Shown here piece after piece: positions 56,927 to 64,000 of a stretch of DNA of 64,000 nucleotides. Both the position numbers and the translations under genes were made by a program. Source of the DNA: Carboxydocella sporoproducens DSM 16521 (GTDB taxonomy: Bacteria > Bacillota > GCA-003054495 > Carboxydocellales > Carboxydocellaceae); NCBI RefSeq assembly GCF_900167165.1, contig NZ_FUXM01000008.1, positions 22,774-86,773 on the forward strand, in the 5' to 3' direction. The notes beneath the pieces are model-generated. The model saw only the letters and a program-made list of their open reading frames with translations, was not told where the DNA came from and searched no databases. How positions within the stretch are numbered: the first letter of the stretch is position 1; every line of letters begins with the position of its first letter.

Positions 56927-57553
56927 ATGCTTAATTTAAAGCCCAGTAAACCCATTTATTTTGAACTGTTCTCCAAAAACGGCCAGGCTATTTCCCAGGC
57001 CGCCCGGATCCTGAAGGAAACAGTCAATGACATGAGCAAACTGGAAACCAATATGGCTACCCTGAAAAGAATTGAAAGCGAAGGAGACGAAATTACCCGT
57101 CAATTGCTGGATGAATTAAACTCCGCGTTAATCACCCCTTTTGATCGAGAAGATGTTTTCCGACTGGCCCAGTTCCTGGATGATATCCTGGATTACATCT
57201 ATGGCACTGCCGACCGTATGATCCTTTACCGGGCCACTGAGCCCACTCAGTGCGTGAAAGAACTGGCAGAGGTATTAGCTGATGTCTGCGCCCGGGTAGA
57301 AAAAGCTGTCTGCCTGCTCAATAAAGTATCCGCCAATCAAGAGGAAATCGTCAAGCTCTGCCGGGAAATCAACAGCCTGGAAAGCCGTGGAGATGCAATT
57401 TTCCGTGCCGGTATCCAGAGTCTTTTCGATACCGCTAAAGATCCTATGGATTTTATCCGCTGGAAAGAAATTTATGAGCACATGGAACATCTGCTGGACC
57501 TCTGTGAAGATGTAGGCGATGTGCTTAAAGGAGTAGTGCTGAAGTATGCTTAG
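56927..57553 (+). CDS. DUF47 family protein, PhoU-like partner of Pit
   Basis: The all-helical protein has 208 residues. YFELFSKNGQAISQAARILKETV opens the DUF47 domain, and repeated E-x2-D/E-x3-D motifs (RIESEGDEITRQLLDELN, FDREDVFRLAQFLDDILDYI, WKEIYEHMEHLLDLCEDVGDVL) are the metal-binding patterns typical of PhoU relatives. The family occurs next to Pit transporters and is thought to regulate them. The start ATG has GGAGG nine bases upstream. It overlaps pit by eight bases. Confidence 0.87.
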   Translation: MLNLKPSKPIYFELFSKNGQAISQAARILKETVNDMSKLETNMATLKRIESEGDEITRQLLDELNSALITPFDREDVFRLAQFLDDILDYIYGTADRMILYRATEPTQCVKELAEVLADVCARVEKAVCLLNKVSANQEEIVKLCREINSLESRGDAIFRAGIQSLFDTAKDPMDFIRWKEIYEHMEHLLDLCEDVGDVLKGVVLKYA

Positions 57554-58538
57554 TATAACAGCACTGCTGATAATCGTGATTGTACTAGCACTCGCTTTTG
57601 ATTTCATCAATGGTTTTCATGATACTGCCAATGCTATCGCTACTTCTGTCTCAACCCGGGCCTTAAAGCCTCAAACTGCTGTAATGCTTGCTGCCGTTCT
57701 CAATTTCGCCGGGGCTATGGCTGGTACAGCGGTAGCCAAAACCATCGGTAAAGGGATCGTTGAGACTTCCCTGGTCAACATGCATACTCTAACCGCTGCC
57801 ATGCTTGGGGCTATTTTCTGGAACCTGCTCACCTGGTATTACGGTTTTCCCAGCAGTTCCTCCCATGCCCTCATCGGCGGCCTGGTAGGTGCTGCCATCG
57901 CCTCGGGCGGCTGGCAAGCAGTTATTATTAAAGGCTTTACAGAAAAAGTTCTGTTACCACTGGTATTATCCCCCATTATCGGTTATTTAATCGGCTTTAC
58001 CTTGATGACCGTTTTTTACTGGATATTCGGCTGGTTCGCTCCTGGCAAAGTCAATAATGTCTTTCGGCGTTTGCAGATTTTGTCCGCTATGTCCGCAGCA
58101 TTTTCCCATGGTTCCAATGATGCGCAAAAAACGATGGGTATTATCGCCCTCGCCCTCTTTAGTGCCCAGGTCATTCCCGAATTCACCGTACCTATCTGGG
58201 TTAAAGCAGCCTGCGCCCTGGCCATGGGGCTGGGCACAGCTGCCGGTGGCTGGCGCATTATCAAAACCATGGGCAGCAAAATCTTCAAGATGGAACCCAT
58301 TCATGGCTTTGCCGCTGATGTCACTTCCTCTACAGTTATTTACGGTGCCTCCTTACTGGGGGTTCCGGTCAGTACCACCCATGTGGTCTCCTCCTCCATT
58401 CTGGGGGTAGGTTCGGCCAAACGCTTTTCTGCTGTGAACTGGCAGGTAGCCATCAATATCATTACCGCCTGGTTTTTAACCATTCCTGCCTCCGGTTTGG
58501 TAGCTTATCTGACTTACTGGTTAATCAAAGGAGTATAG
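57546..58538 (+). CDS. pit: Inorganic phosphate transporter, PiT family
   Basis: The protein has 330 residues and about ten membrane helices. Two repeats of the PiT signature are visible: DFINGFHDTANAIATSVSTRALKP near 18-41 and SHGSNDAQKTMGIIALAL near 190-210. GFPSSSSHALIGGLVG and GVPVSTTHVVSSSILGVGS are the duplicated helical motifs. It imports phosphate, normally as a metal-phosphate with H+. It is coexpressed with the DUF47 protein under a Pho box. Confidence 0.93.
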   Translation: MLSITALLIIVIVLALAFDFINGFHDTANAIATSVSTRALKPQTAVMLAAVLNFAGAMAGTAVAKTIGKGIVETSLVNMHTLTAAMLGAIFWNLLTWYYGFPSSSSHALIGGLVGAAIASGGWQAVIIKGFTEKVLLPLVLSPIIGYLIGFTLMTVFYWIFGWFAPGKVNNVFRRLQILSAMSAAFSHGSNDAQKTMGIIALALFSAQVIPEFTVPIWVKAACALAMGLGTAAGGWRIIKTMGSKIFKMEPIHGFAADVTSSTVIYGASLLGVPVSTTHVVSSSILGVGSAKRFSAVNWQVAINIITAWFLTIPASGLVAYLTYWLIKGV

Positions 58539-58545
58539 GATTTAT

Positions 58546-58581
58546 GGCACTTTGATTGCGAACAGCGCAATTTAAAGTGCC
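58546..58581 (+). terminator. Terminator after pit
   Basis: GGCACTTT and AAAGTGCC, with an inner ATTGCG/CGCAAT helix, form a long hairpin followed by TTATTTTTT on the plus strand, eight bases after the pit stop. Confidence 0.87.
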
Positions 58582-58607
58582 TTATTTTTTAAATTATTTT
58601 AATTAAA

Positions 58608-58633
58608 AACCCGTGACCAAACGGCCACGGGTT
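58608..58633 (-). terminator. Terminator after asp23
   Basis: AACCCGTG and CACGGGTT form an 8-bp stem with a 10-base loop, followed on the minus strand by TTTTTAATT. It converges on the pit terminator. Confidence 0.75.
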
Positions 58634-58637
58634 AAAG

Positions 58638-59042
58638 CTAGCGCACTCTAGGAGGCTGGGGTTCTTCATTCCGGGTTTCAGCCTGCGGGAAAACAACACC
58701 TTGAACATGGACGTTTACTTCCACTACCGTCATTCCGGTCATGCTTTCCACTGCATTCTTGACAGCAGCCTGTACCTGGCCGGCTACATCGGGAATACGC
58801 ACCCCGTACTCTACCACCAGGAAAATATCAATGGCCACTTCACGCTCCCCTACTTCCGCCTTGACGCCTTTACTGGGGTTTTTCTTGAAGATCTCGGCAA
58901 TTCCCCCCATCAGACTGCCGCTCATTCCAGCAACCCCGGGTACATCACTGGCTGCCAGGCCGGCGATGATGCTGATCACTTCCGGAACAATCCGAACTGC
59001 CCCCAGGTCTCCCTGATGCTCCACTATAGTACTGGTATCCAT
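58638..59042 (-). CDS. asp23: Asp23/Gls24 family envelope stress protein
   Basis: The protein has 134 residues. GAVRIVPEVISIIAGLAASDVPGVAGMSG and KAEVGEREVAIDIFLVVEYGVRIPDVAGQVQAAVKNAVESMTGM are family segments with the usual extended beta/helical pattern. It lies at the inner membrane surface, recruited by AmaP, and responds to envelope or alkaline stress. ATG at 59042 is preferred, with GGAGG eight bases before it, over a GTG at 59051. Confidence 0.88.
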   Translation of the reverse strand: MDTSTIVEHQGDLGAVRIVPEVISIIAGLAASDVPGVAGMSGSLMGGIAEIFKKNPSKGVKAEVGEREVAIDIFLVVEYGVRIPDVAGQVQAAVKNAVESMTGMTVVEVNVHVQGVVFPQAETRNEEPQPPRVR

Positions 59043-59082
59043 GGGCGCCACCTCCTGTACTTATTAGCTTTATTATACAAAA

Positions 59083-60435
59083 TCAGCTTTCATCATTCAA
59101 CAGGCGGCGCTGGATAAAGTTAGTATAAACTTCTCCCCTCTGGAAGAAGGCATTTTCCAGAATGCGCAAATGGAAGGGAATGGTGGTATGAATACCTTCA
59201 ATAACAAACTCCTGTAAAGCCCGTTGCATGCGGGCGATGGCTTCCTGCCGGTCCCGCCCCCAGACGATCAGCTTGCCCACCATGGAGTCATAATAGGGGG
59301 GTATGACATAGCCCTGATAAACAGCACTATCCAGCCGAACCCAGGGCCCCGCCGGGGGATGGTAGAAGGTGATCTGTCCTGGACTGGGCAGAAAATTGCG
59401 GGCTGGGTCCTCGGCATTGATCCGGCATTCAATGGCATGGCCATGGATGCGGATATCCTCTTGAGTATAACCCAGCTCCTCTCCGGCAGCAATCCGAATT
59501 TGTTCTTTGATCAGATCGATTCCGGTAATCAGTTCGGTTACCGGATGCTCTACCTGAATCCGGGTATTCATTTCCATAAAATAAAAATCGCCGTGTTTAT
59601 CCAGCAAAAACTCAATGGTACCTGCATTGTAGTAACCCACAGCCCGGGCTGCCCGGATGGCCGCTTCTCCCATGCGTTGCCGCAATTCCGGGGTCAAGGC
59701 CGGGGAAGGTGCTTCCTCCAGCAATTTCTGGTTACGGCGCTGGATAGAGCAATCCCTTTCTCCCAGGTGAACTATGTTACCGTACTTGTCGCCCAGAATC
59801 TGAAATTCGATATGACGGGGTTCTTCCACATATTTTTCGATGTAAACCGCTTCATTGCCAAAGGCAGCCTTGGCCTCAGCCTGGGCGGTCTGCAGCTGTT
59901 TCAGCAATTCCCGCTCACTCTGAGCCACCCGCATACCCCGGCCGCCGCCACCGGCTGCAGCCTTGATCATCACTGGATAGCCGATTTCCCCGGCCACTCG
60001 CAGTGCTTCTTCCTCAGAAAGGACAACTCCTTCTGTCCCGGGCACCACTGGTACCCCTGCCTTAATCATAGTTTCCCGGGCTACCGCCTTGTCCCCCATT
60101 TTCCGGATGGCATCCACCGGGGGACCAATAAAGGTAATGCCGCAGCTCTGACAGATTTCAGCGAAATCTGCGTTTTCCGAAAGAAAACCAAAACCGGGAT
60201 GGATGGCCTCTGCCCCTGAAACCTCCGCCGCTGCAATGATGTTGGTAATATTGAGATAACTCTTGGCCGAAGGAGCAGGGCCGATACAATAGGCTTCATC
60301 AGCAATTCTGGCATGCAAACTGTCCCGGTCTGCCTCGGAATAGACTGCTACAGTAGCAATCCCCAGTTCCCGGCAGGCCCGGATAATGCGCAACGCAATT
60401 TCTCCCCGGTTGGCGATCAGGATTTTTTTAAACAT
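59083..60435 (-). CDS. accC: Biotin carboxylase (ATP-grasp)
   Basis: The protein has 450 residues. [23 protein letters not shown] opens it, a Gly-rich ATP loop [10 protein letters not shown] is near 165, and [14 protein letters not shown] and [17 protein letters not shown] complete the fold. It carboxylates biotin on a carrier protein with bicarbonate and ATP. It is encoded 20 bases downstream of the carboxyltransferase-biotin carrier fusion, so it can supply both a two-subunit pyruvate carboxylase and acetyl-CoA carboxylase. No accA or accD is in the window. Confidence 0.93.
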   Translation of the reverse strand: MFKKILIANRGEIALRIIRACRELGIATVAVYSEADRDSLHARIADEAYCIGPAPSAKSYLNITNIIAAAEVSGAEAIHPGFGFLSENADFAEICQSCGITFIGPPVDAIRKMGDKAVARETMIKAGVPVVPGTEGVVLSEEEALRVAGEIGYPVMIKAAAGGGGRGMRVAQSERELLKQLQTAQAEAKAAFGNEAVYIEKYVEEPRHIEFQILGDKYGNIVHLGERDCSIQRRNQKLLEEAPSPALTPELRQRMGEAAIRAARAVGYYNAGTIEFLLDKHGDFYFMEMNTRIQVEHPVTELITGIDLIKEQIRIAAGEELGYTQEDIRIHGHAIECRINAEDPARNFLPSPGQITFYHPPAGPWVRLDSAVYQGYVIPPYYDSMVGKLIVWGRDRQEAIARMQRALQEFVIEGIHTTIPFHLRILENAFFQRGEVYTNFIQRRLLNDES

Positions 60436-60455
60436 CTGTCCACCTCCAGGGCCCA

Positions 60456-62399
60456 TTACATTTTTTCAATCAGGAACAGCGGCTGACCATATTCCACCGG
60501 TTGTCCGTTCTCTACCAGTACCGCCACTACCTTGCCGCTGACTTCGGCCTCAATCTCATTCATCAGCTTCATGGCTTCGATAATACAAACTGTCTGACCT
60601 TCAGTTACCATGCTGCCCACTTCCACAAAGGGTGGTGCATCCGGAGCCGGAGACCGGTAGAAAGTACCTACCATTGGGGATACGATTTCTACTGTATTGG
60701 CCTTGCAGACCTCAGGAGCAGGTGACACTGCCGGAGCCGGGGCTGCTGCAGGCTGTTCCGCCGCTACAGCCGGAGCCGGGGCCGGAGCTGCCTCTGTTAC
60801 CACCTGGGTAATCACCGGGGTAGGAGCCATCATTACCGGAGCTGTTCCTCCCTTGCGAATGGCTACTTTAACTCCATCGCTTTCCAGGTGGACTTCGGTA
60901 ATATCGGTATCCTGTATAACCTTAATCAATTCCTTGATTTCCTTCAGGTTCAGCATATTCTCCTCCTCAGCTGCTGTCCCGCCTGTAACCTCTTGCTGTA
61001 CAGGGGGCTGATTTTCTTTTTTGGGCGGCCGGCCAACGGCTTCTGCTGCCGCTTCCGCCTGTTTTTGCCGTCTGAACTCAAAAAACTTGCGAGCGACCTG
61101 GGGAAAGAGAGCATAAGACAGCACGTCTTCAGGACTGGTCGCCAGATCTTTGATTTCTTCCGCACACCTGGCCAGTCTGGGCTCTAGCAGGTCAGCCGGA
61201 CGGCAAGCAATTGGTTCCTCATTCCCCAGAATCCGGCGTGCTATTTCCTCTTTGATAGGAGCCGGCGGTCTGCCATAATAGCCGCGGACATAGGCTTTGA
61301 CTTCACCGGGTACCAGCTTATAGCGTTCCCCGGCCAGCACATTTAATACCGCCTGGGTACCTACAATCTGACTGGTGGGAGTTACCAGCGGCGGATAGCC
61401 CAGATCCTCCCGCACCCGTGGTATTTCGGCCAAAACCTCCTGGATCCGGTGCAGGGCCCGTTGTTCTTCCAGCTGGGAAACCAGGTTGGAAATCATGCCT
61501 CCCGGTACCTGATGTTCAAAGACCTTCATATCAGTAATCCTGGTCACGCCCCGCTCGTACCCGTTTTTACGCCGCAATTCTTCAAAATAATGGGCAATCT
61601 CGAACAGCAGGTGGATGTCCAGTCCGGTGTCAAACTCCGTCCCTTCAAAAGCCCGGACCACTGTTTCTACCGGGGGCTGAGAAGCGCCAAAAGCCAGGGG
61701 CACAGCAGCTGTATCTACGATATCGACACCGGCATCAGCAGCCTTAAGATATGCCCCTACCGCCATACCCCCGATGTAATGGCTGTGCAACTCTACTGTC
61801 ACCTTCAGTTCCTCTTTCAGAGCTTTTACCAGCTCATATGCCCGGTAGGGCGCCAGCAGACCAGCCATATCCTTGATGCAGATGGAATCAGTGCCCAGGC
61901 CAATCAGCTGCCGGGCCGTTTCCAGATAATGTTCCAGGGTATGCACCGGGCTGATGGTATAAACCACAGCGGCCTGAACATGAGCTCCTGCTTTTTTCGC
62001 CGCTTCAATGGGTTTGGCCAGGTTGCGCACATCATTTAAGGCATCGAAAATGCGGATGATATCGATTCCGTTCTCCACCGCTTTTTTTACGAACTCTTCA
62101 ACGATATCATCAGGATAATGCTGATATCCCACCAGGGATTGGCCCCTTAACAACATCTGCAAGGGGGTGCGGTGAACATGCCGTTTGATGGTGCGCAGGC
62201 GTTCCCAGGGGTCTTCATTCAGGTAACGGAGACAAACATCAAAGGTTGCTCCCCCCCAGACCTCTAAAGCATTATATCCTACTTTATCCAATTTGTCCAG
62301 AATGGGCACCATTTCCTCCGTTCGCATCCTGGTAGCCCACAGGCTCTGGTGTCCATCCCTTAAAGTAGTATCAGTAATGCGCACACGCTTTTTCACCAT
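60456..62399 (-). CDS. Pyruvate carboxylase/OAD alpha-type carboxyltransferase fused to an AccB-type biotin carrier
   Basis: The protein has 647 residues. The barrel (1-300, [24 protein letters not shown]) and PYC_OADA domain (to about 430) carry the metal/keto-acid motifs, for example [11 protein letters not shown] and [29 protein letters not shown]. After an Ala/Pro linker, residues from about 482 make a complete [23 protein letters not shown], a long Pro/Ala tract and the biotin motif [18 protein letters not shown] (Lys about 611). That tail resembles acetyl-CoA carboxylase AccB rather than the short biotinyl domain usual in these enzymes. It likely transfers CO2 between pyruvate and oxaloacetate together with AccC. 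Confidence 0.88.
   Translation of the reverse strand: MVKKRVRITDTTLRDGHQSLWATRMRTEEMVPILDKLDKVGYNALEVWGGATFDVCLRYLNEDPWERLRTIKRHVHRTPLQMLLRGQSLVGYQHYPDDIVEEFVKKAVENGIDIIRIFDALNDVRNLAKPIEAAKKAGAHVQAAVVYTISPVHTLEHYLETARQLIGLGTDSICIKDMAGLLAPYRAYELVKALKEELKVTVELHSHYIGGMAVGAYLKAADAGVDIVDTAAVPLAFGASQPPVETVVRAFEGTEFDTGLDIHLLFEIAHYFEELRRKNGYERGVTRITDMKVFEHQVPGGMISNLVSQLEEQRALHRIQEVLAEIPRVREDLGYPPLVTPTSQIVGTQAVLNVLAGERYKLVPGEVKAYVRGYYGRPPAPIKEEIARRILGNEEPIACRPADLLEPRLARCAEEIKDLATSPEDVLSYALFPQVARKFFEFRRQKQAEAAAEAVGRPPKKENQPPVQQEVTGGTAAEEENMLNLKEIKELIKVIQDTDITEVHLESDGVKVAIRKGGTAPVMMAPTPVITQVVTEAAPAPAPAVAAEQPAAAPAPAVSPAPEVCKANTVEIVSPMVGTFYRSPAPDAPPFVEVGSMVTEGQTVCIIEAMKLMNEIEAEVSGKVVAVLVENGQPVEYGQPLFLIEKM
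60954..60970 (-). promoter_or_regulatory. accB: Possible internal ribosome site and ATG for a free AccB
   Basis: Inside the fusion gene, GAGGAGGAGAAT immediately precedes an in-frame ATG (60956-60954) that opens [12 protein letters not shown], the usual AccB N-terminus. Initiation here would give a stand-alone 166-residue biotin carrier (60456-60956). The same bases encode Glu-Glu-Glu-Asn, so chance is possible. Confidence 0.45.
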
Positions 62400-62431
62400 G
62401 ACTTTCCCCCTTACTTCTTCATAAGCAAAGA

Positions 62432-62452
62432 CCCAGGCCTAAAGTGCCTGGG
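62432..62452 (-). terminator. Hairpin between spoIIIAH and the carboxyltransferase fusion gene
   Basis: CCCAGGC and GCCTGGG enclose a seven-base loop, followed by TCTTTGC on the minus strand. It is a weak to moderate terminator separating the sporulation operon from the carboxylase genes. Confidence 0.55.
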
Positions 62453-62531
62453 CAATTTTCACCTTTCTGTCTGTTATTATACTGTGCAAAAGTTCAGTTG
62501 GGAACTAATCCACAACAAGTATACAATATAT

Positions 62532-63104
62532 CTACTTTTTAGGAATTATAATTATATCCGCAGGATTTCTGCCACTGACTTTGGCTACCAGATCCGTCAA
62601 ACGGGCCAGTCCATCCCCATCCAGAGCCTGTTCCTTCACTACCACCGTAGCCCCTTTTTCCTGTAGAAAAACTACTACATCTTGAAAATTTTTGGCTTTG
62701 AGCAAATTCTCCACTTCCACCTCTTTGGCGGCACTGGCGGTCAGGTTAAGTAACTGTTCCTGTGCCTTGCGCTTGATTTCGGCTGCCCCATCCCCCGCTA
62801 CAATCTCCTTCAGTGTCTCAATTTGCTGACTCCTGATCCGATCCCGTTCCAGACGGTAGTCCTCAAAAAAACCATTGCTTTCCCGGGTCTCCGGCTGCAG
62901 TACCGGAGTAGCCGGCAATTTAGGCTGTTCCTCTTTTCCGGTAGGCAGTGGTGCCGGCTTCTCGCTTAACTGATGAGCAGTACTTTTAGCCTGCCTGAGG
63001 CTATTAACAAAATCGATAAAATCATCATTAACCGAAAGTCCTGCCAGTAAAATCAAACCGCCAACAATCGCCACCATTCCCCAGTCTTTAAACTTTCTCT
63101 CCAT
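62532..63104 (-). CDS. spoIIIAH: Stage III sporulation protein AH
   Basis: The protein has 190 residues. One N-terminal membrane helix (WGMVAIVGGLILLAGLSV) is followed by a linker and a C-terminal YscJ/FliF-like ring-building domain (ETLKEIVAGDGAAEIKRKAQEQLLNLTASAAKEVEVENLLKAKNFQDVVVFLQEKGATVVV). SpoIIIAH on the mother-cell side pairs with SpoIIQ to form the feeding channel to the forespore. The ATG at 63104 follows GGAGGAGG eight bases upstream. Confidence 0.92.
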   Translation of the reverse strand: MERKFKDWGMVAIVGGLILLAGLSVNDDFIDFVNSLRQAKSTAHQLSEKPAPLPTGKEEQPKLPATPVLQPETRESNGFFEDYRLERDRIRSQQIETLKEIVAGDGAAEIKRKAQEQLLNLTASAAKEVEVENLLKAKNFQDVVVFLQEKGATVVVKEQALDGDGLARLTDLVAKVSGRNPADIIIIPKK

Positions 63105-63128
63105 CTGTAAAACCTCCTCCATGATTTT

Positions 63129-63695
63129 TTACTGCGCAGCAATCACCGTTACCCGATGCACAGGAATATGGAACAGAGTTGCCACAGTGTTAGCCAGCTG
63201 GGCCTTAATAACCGGATCGCGGGCCCCGGTAGCAGCCACCACTACCCCCTCAATGGGCGGACGCACCGCCTGCACCATCACCGGTACCTCCTGTGAGCCA
63301 TTACGGGTTAGAACCAGCTGGTTCTGTTCCGTTACTTCCGTTATGGTCCGGTTGCCACCCCGCTCATCCTTTTCCTGGGTTGTGCGCCGGGTGATATTGG
63401 AGTTCACCGCAAAGTTACGGTTTTCCGTGGCCTTTAACACTACCCGCACCTTGATTTCTCCAGCTCCAGCTACCTGGCGCAGAATATCTGTTGCCTTGGT
63501 TTCCAGTTCCCGTTCCGCACTGGCGATGTCACTATCCCGCTGGGACGTAGCCGGTGCGGAAACCGGCACTTCCTGGTTTTGTCCGCCCCCAGGTAATAAA
63601 CCATAAACCAGCAAACCTAAACCAATTAAACCCCAGAGGCCATATTTTTTTAAGTAAGCCAGAGCTTTTTCGCTTACCGGTGTTTCATTGAACAT
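63129..63695 (-). CDS. spoIIIAG: Stage III sporulation protein AG
   Basis: The protein has 188 residues. A short N-terminus and one membrane helix (YGLWGLIGLGLLVYGLLPGG, about 18-38) precede a ring-forming domain with ERELETKATDILRQVAGAGEIKVRVVLKATENRNFAVN and EGVVVAATGARDPVIKAQLANTVATLFHIPVHRVTVI. It builds the channel ring with SpoIIIAH. The ATG at 63695 has only a modest AGGTAGGA site. A much better AAAGGAGG about 70 bases upstream (63772-63766) leads to no ATG/GTG/TTG in frame; a CTG at 63758 is the only nearby choice. The gene normally follows spoIIIAF, which is not present before the window ends. Confidence 0.88.
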   Translation of the reverse strand: MFNETPVSEKALAYLKKYGLWGLIGLGLLVYGLLPGGGQNQEVPVSAPATSQRDSDIASAERELETKATDILRQVAGAGEIKVRVVLKATENRNFAVNSNITRRTTQEKDERGGNRTITEVTEQNQLVLTRNGSQEVPVMVQAVRPPIEGVVVAATGARDPVIKAQLANTVATLFHIPVHRVTVIAAQ

Positions 63696-63789
63696 ATTCC
63701 TACCTGGTTCAAAAAACTTGACTGTTTTTATCTCCAGCCAAGTTGGCCCCCAGACCAGGATTTCGCCTCCTTTCCGAATACTTGATTTG

Positions 63790-64000
63790 CCCCCGCGGGG
63801 CAGGGCGACAGGGGACCTCGGCCCGGGAGTTCCACCCGGACGGGAGTACTGCACCGGTTTATGCTGACCTCCCGGTGGGAGTATAACTCCGCCTCCCGCG
63901 TCCTGTTAGGACGCCTACCGGTTTGTCCGACACCGGCTAAACGGGGTCACCGTACGGACAGGGCCAATAACTTCAGGTCAGGCCAGACGGAGTTATACGC
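63790..64000 (+). ncRNA. GC-rich multi-hairpin region, candidate HEARO/omega-type RNA
   Basis: It has no protein gene on either strand. GTATAACTCCG (63881-63891) pairs perfectly with CGGAGTTATAC (63988-63998), closing a 118-base multibranched structure. Inside are a 7-bp GCGTCCT/AGGACGC hairpin (63898-63914), a TGTCCG/CGGACA helix (63924-63960) and a GGCC/GGCC hairpin (63962-63984). Further GC hairpins lie to the left. The shape, size (about 200 bases) and CCGGCTAAACGGGG core recall HEARO RNAs located upstream of IscB genes; if so, an IscB ORF would start just right of the window on the plus strand. This identity is from memory and is not proven. Confidence 0.4.

Noticed and set aside
1..64000. 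CRISPR array or complete insertion sequence
   Set aside because: No regularly spaced repeats of 20-40 bases and no transposase gene were seen; the only mobile-element hint is the unproven insert at the right edge.

Overview
The window looks like the chromosome of a spore-forming, anaerobic Bacillota of the class Clostridia. The evidence is spoIIIAG/spoIIIAH, an AmaP/Asp23 pair, a FapR-controlled type II fatty acid cluster, many Fe-S and electron-bifurcating proteins, a CcpN-PDRP-PpdK gluconeogenic operon, and an ispA-OLE RNA-oapA-dxs arrangement. That last arrangement is known mainly from anaerobic and extremophilic Bacillota. A thermophile related to Carboxydocella or Peptococcaceae is my guess; the sequence does not fix the genus. 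Nearly all genes are on the minus strand. The plus-strand exceptions are a lipoprotein gene (2177-2683) and a phosphate uptake pair (56927-58538).

Layout. 1-2117: a small operon with its own promoter, encoding an ArsM-like methyltransferase, a 35-residue Cys-rich peptide and a radical SAM/SPASM enzyme that runs off the left edge; this is a candidate RiPP system. 2177-3682: two small exported proteins and a DUF4143 ATPase remnant. 3719-12930: a lactate-use operon with permease, GlcD/GlcF-type dehydrogenase, LutC, a fused LutB-LutA, a FadR-type regulator and an FMN hydroxy-acid enzyme, with two operator-like palindromes. 13053-15328: hemerythrin-like protein and acetyl-CoA synthetase. 15675-28785: smc, radical SAM, rnc, fabF, a Cys-containing FabK-like enzyme, acpP, fabG, fabD, fabK, fabH, plsX and fapR, with a FapR operator at the promoter. 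28848-29232: RNase P RNA.

29286-38981: nucleoside kinase, RNase H-like, Nif3-like, trmK, dedA, HAD phosphatase, three tRNAs (Val, Met, Asn), sigA, dnaG and an HD-domain dNTPase. 38999-41431: Fe-S flavoprotein-like, thpR and corA, the last with a promoter and a 32-codon leader ORF. 41479-45614: ppdK, its regulatory kinase/phosphatase (no canonical start codon) and ccpN. 45716-52210: tlyA, dxs, oapA, OLE RNA, ispA, xseB and xseA. 52255-56725: NfnB/NfnA-like flavoprotein pair, a Kae1/TsaD paralogue, nusB, a DUF2273 protein and amaP. 56816-58581: three-repeat Pho box, DUF47 protein and Pit transporter. 58638-62399: asp23, biotin carboxylase and a carboxyltransferase fused to a complete AccB-like biotin carrier. 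62532-63695: spoIIIAH and spoIIIAG. 63790-64000: a GC-rich, multi-hairpin insert upstream of spoIIIAG that may be a HEARO/omega-type RNA at the edge of an IscB-like element.

How it fits together: lactate enters through LctP and is oxidised by several FAD, FMN and Fe-S modules. Acetyl-CoA synthetase, the pyruvate/acetyl-CoA carboxylase subunits and PPDK link C2/C3 carbon to gluconeogenesis and lipid synthesis. The points most worth following up are the left-edge RiPP-like operon, the OLE RNA locus, a possible internal start that would release a free biotin carrier from the carboxylase fusion, and the right-edge structured insert.
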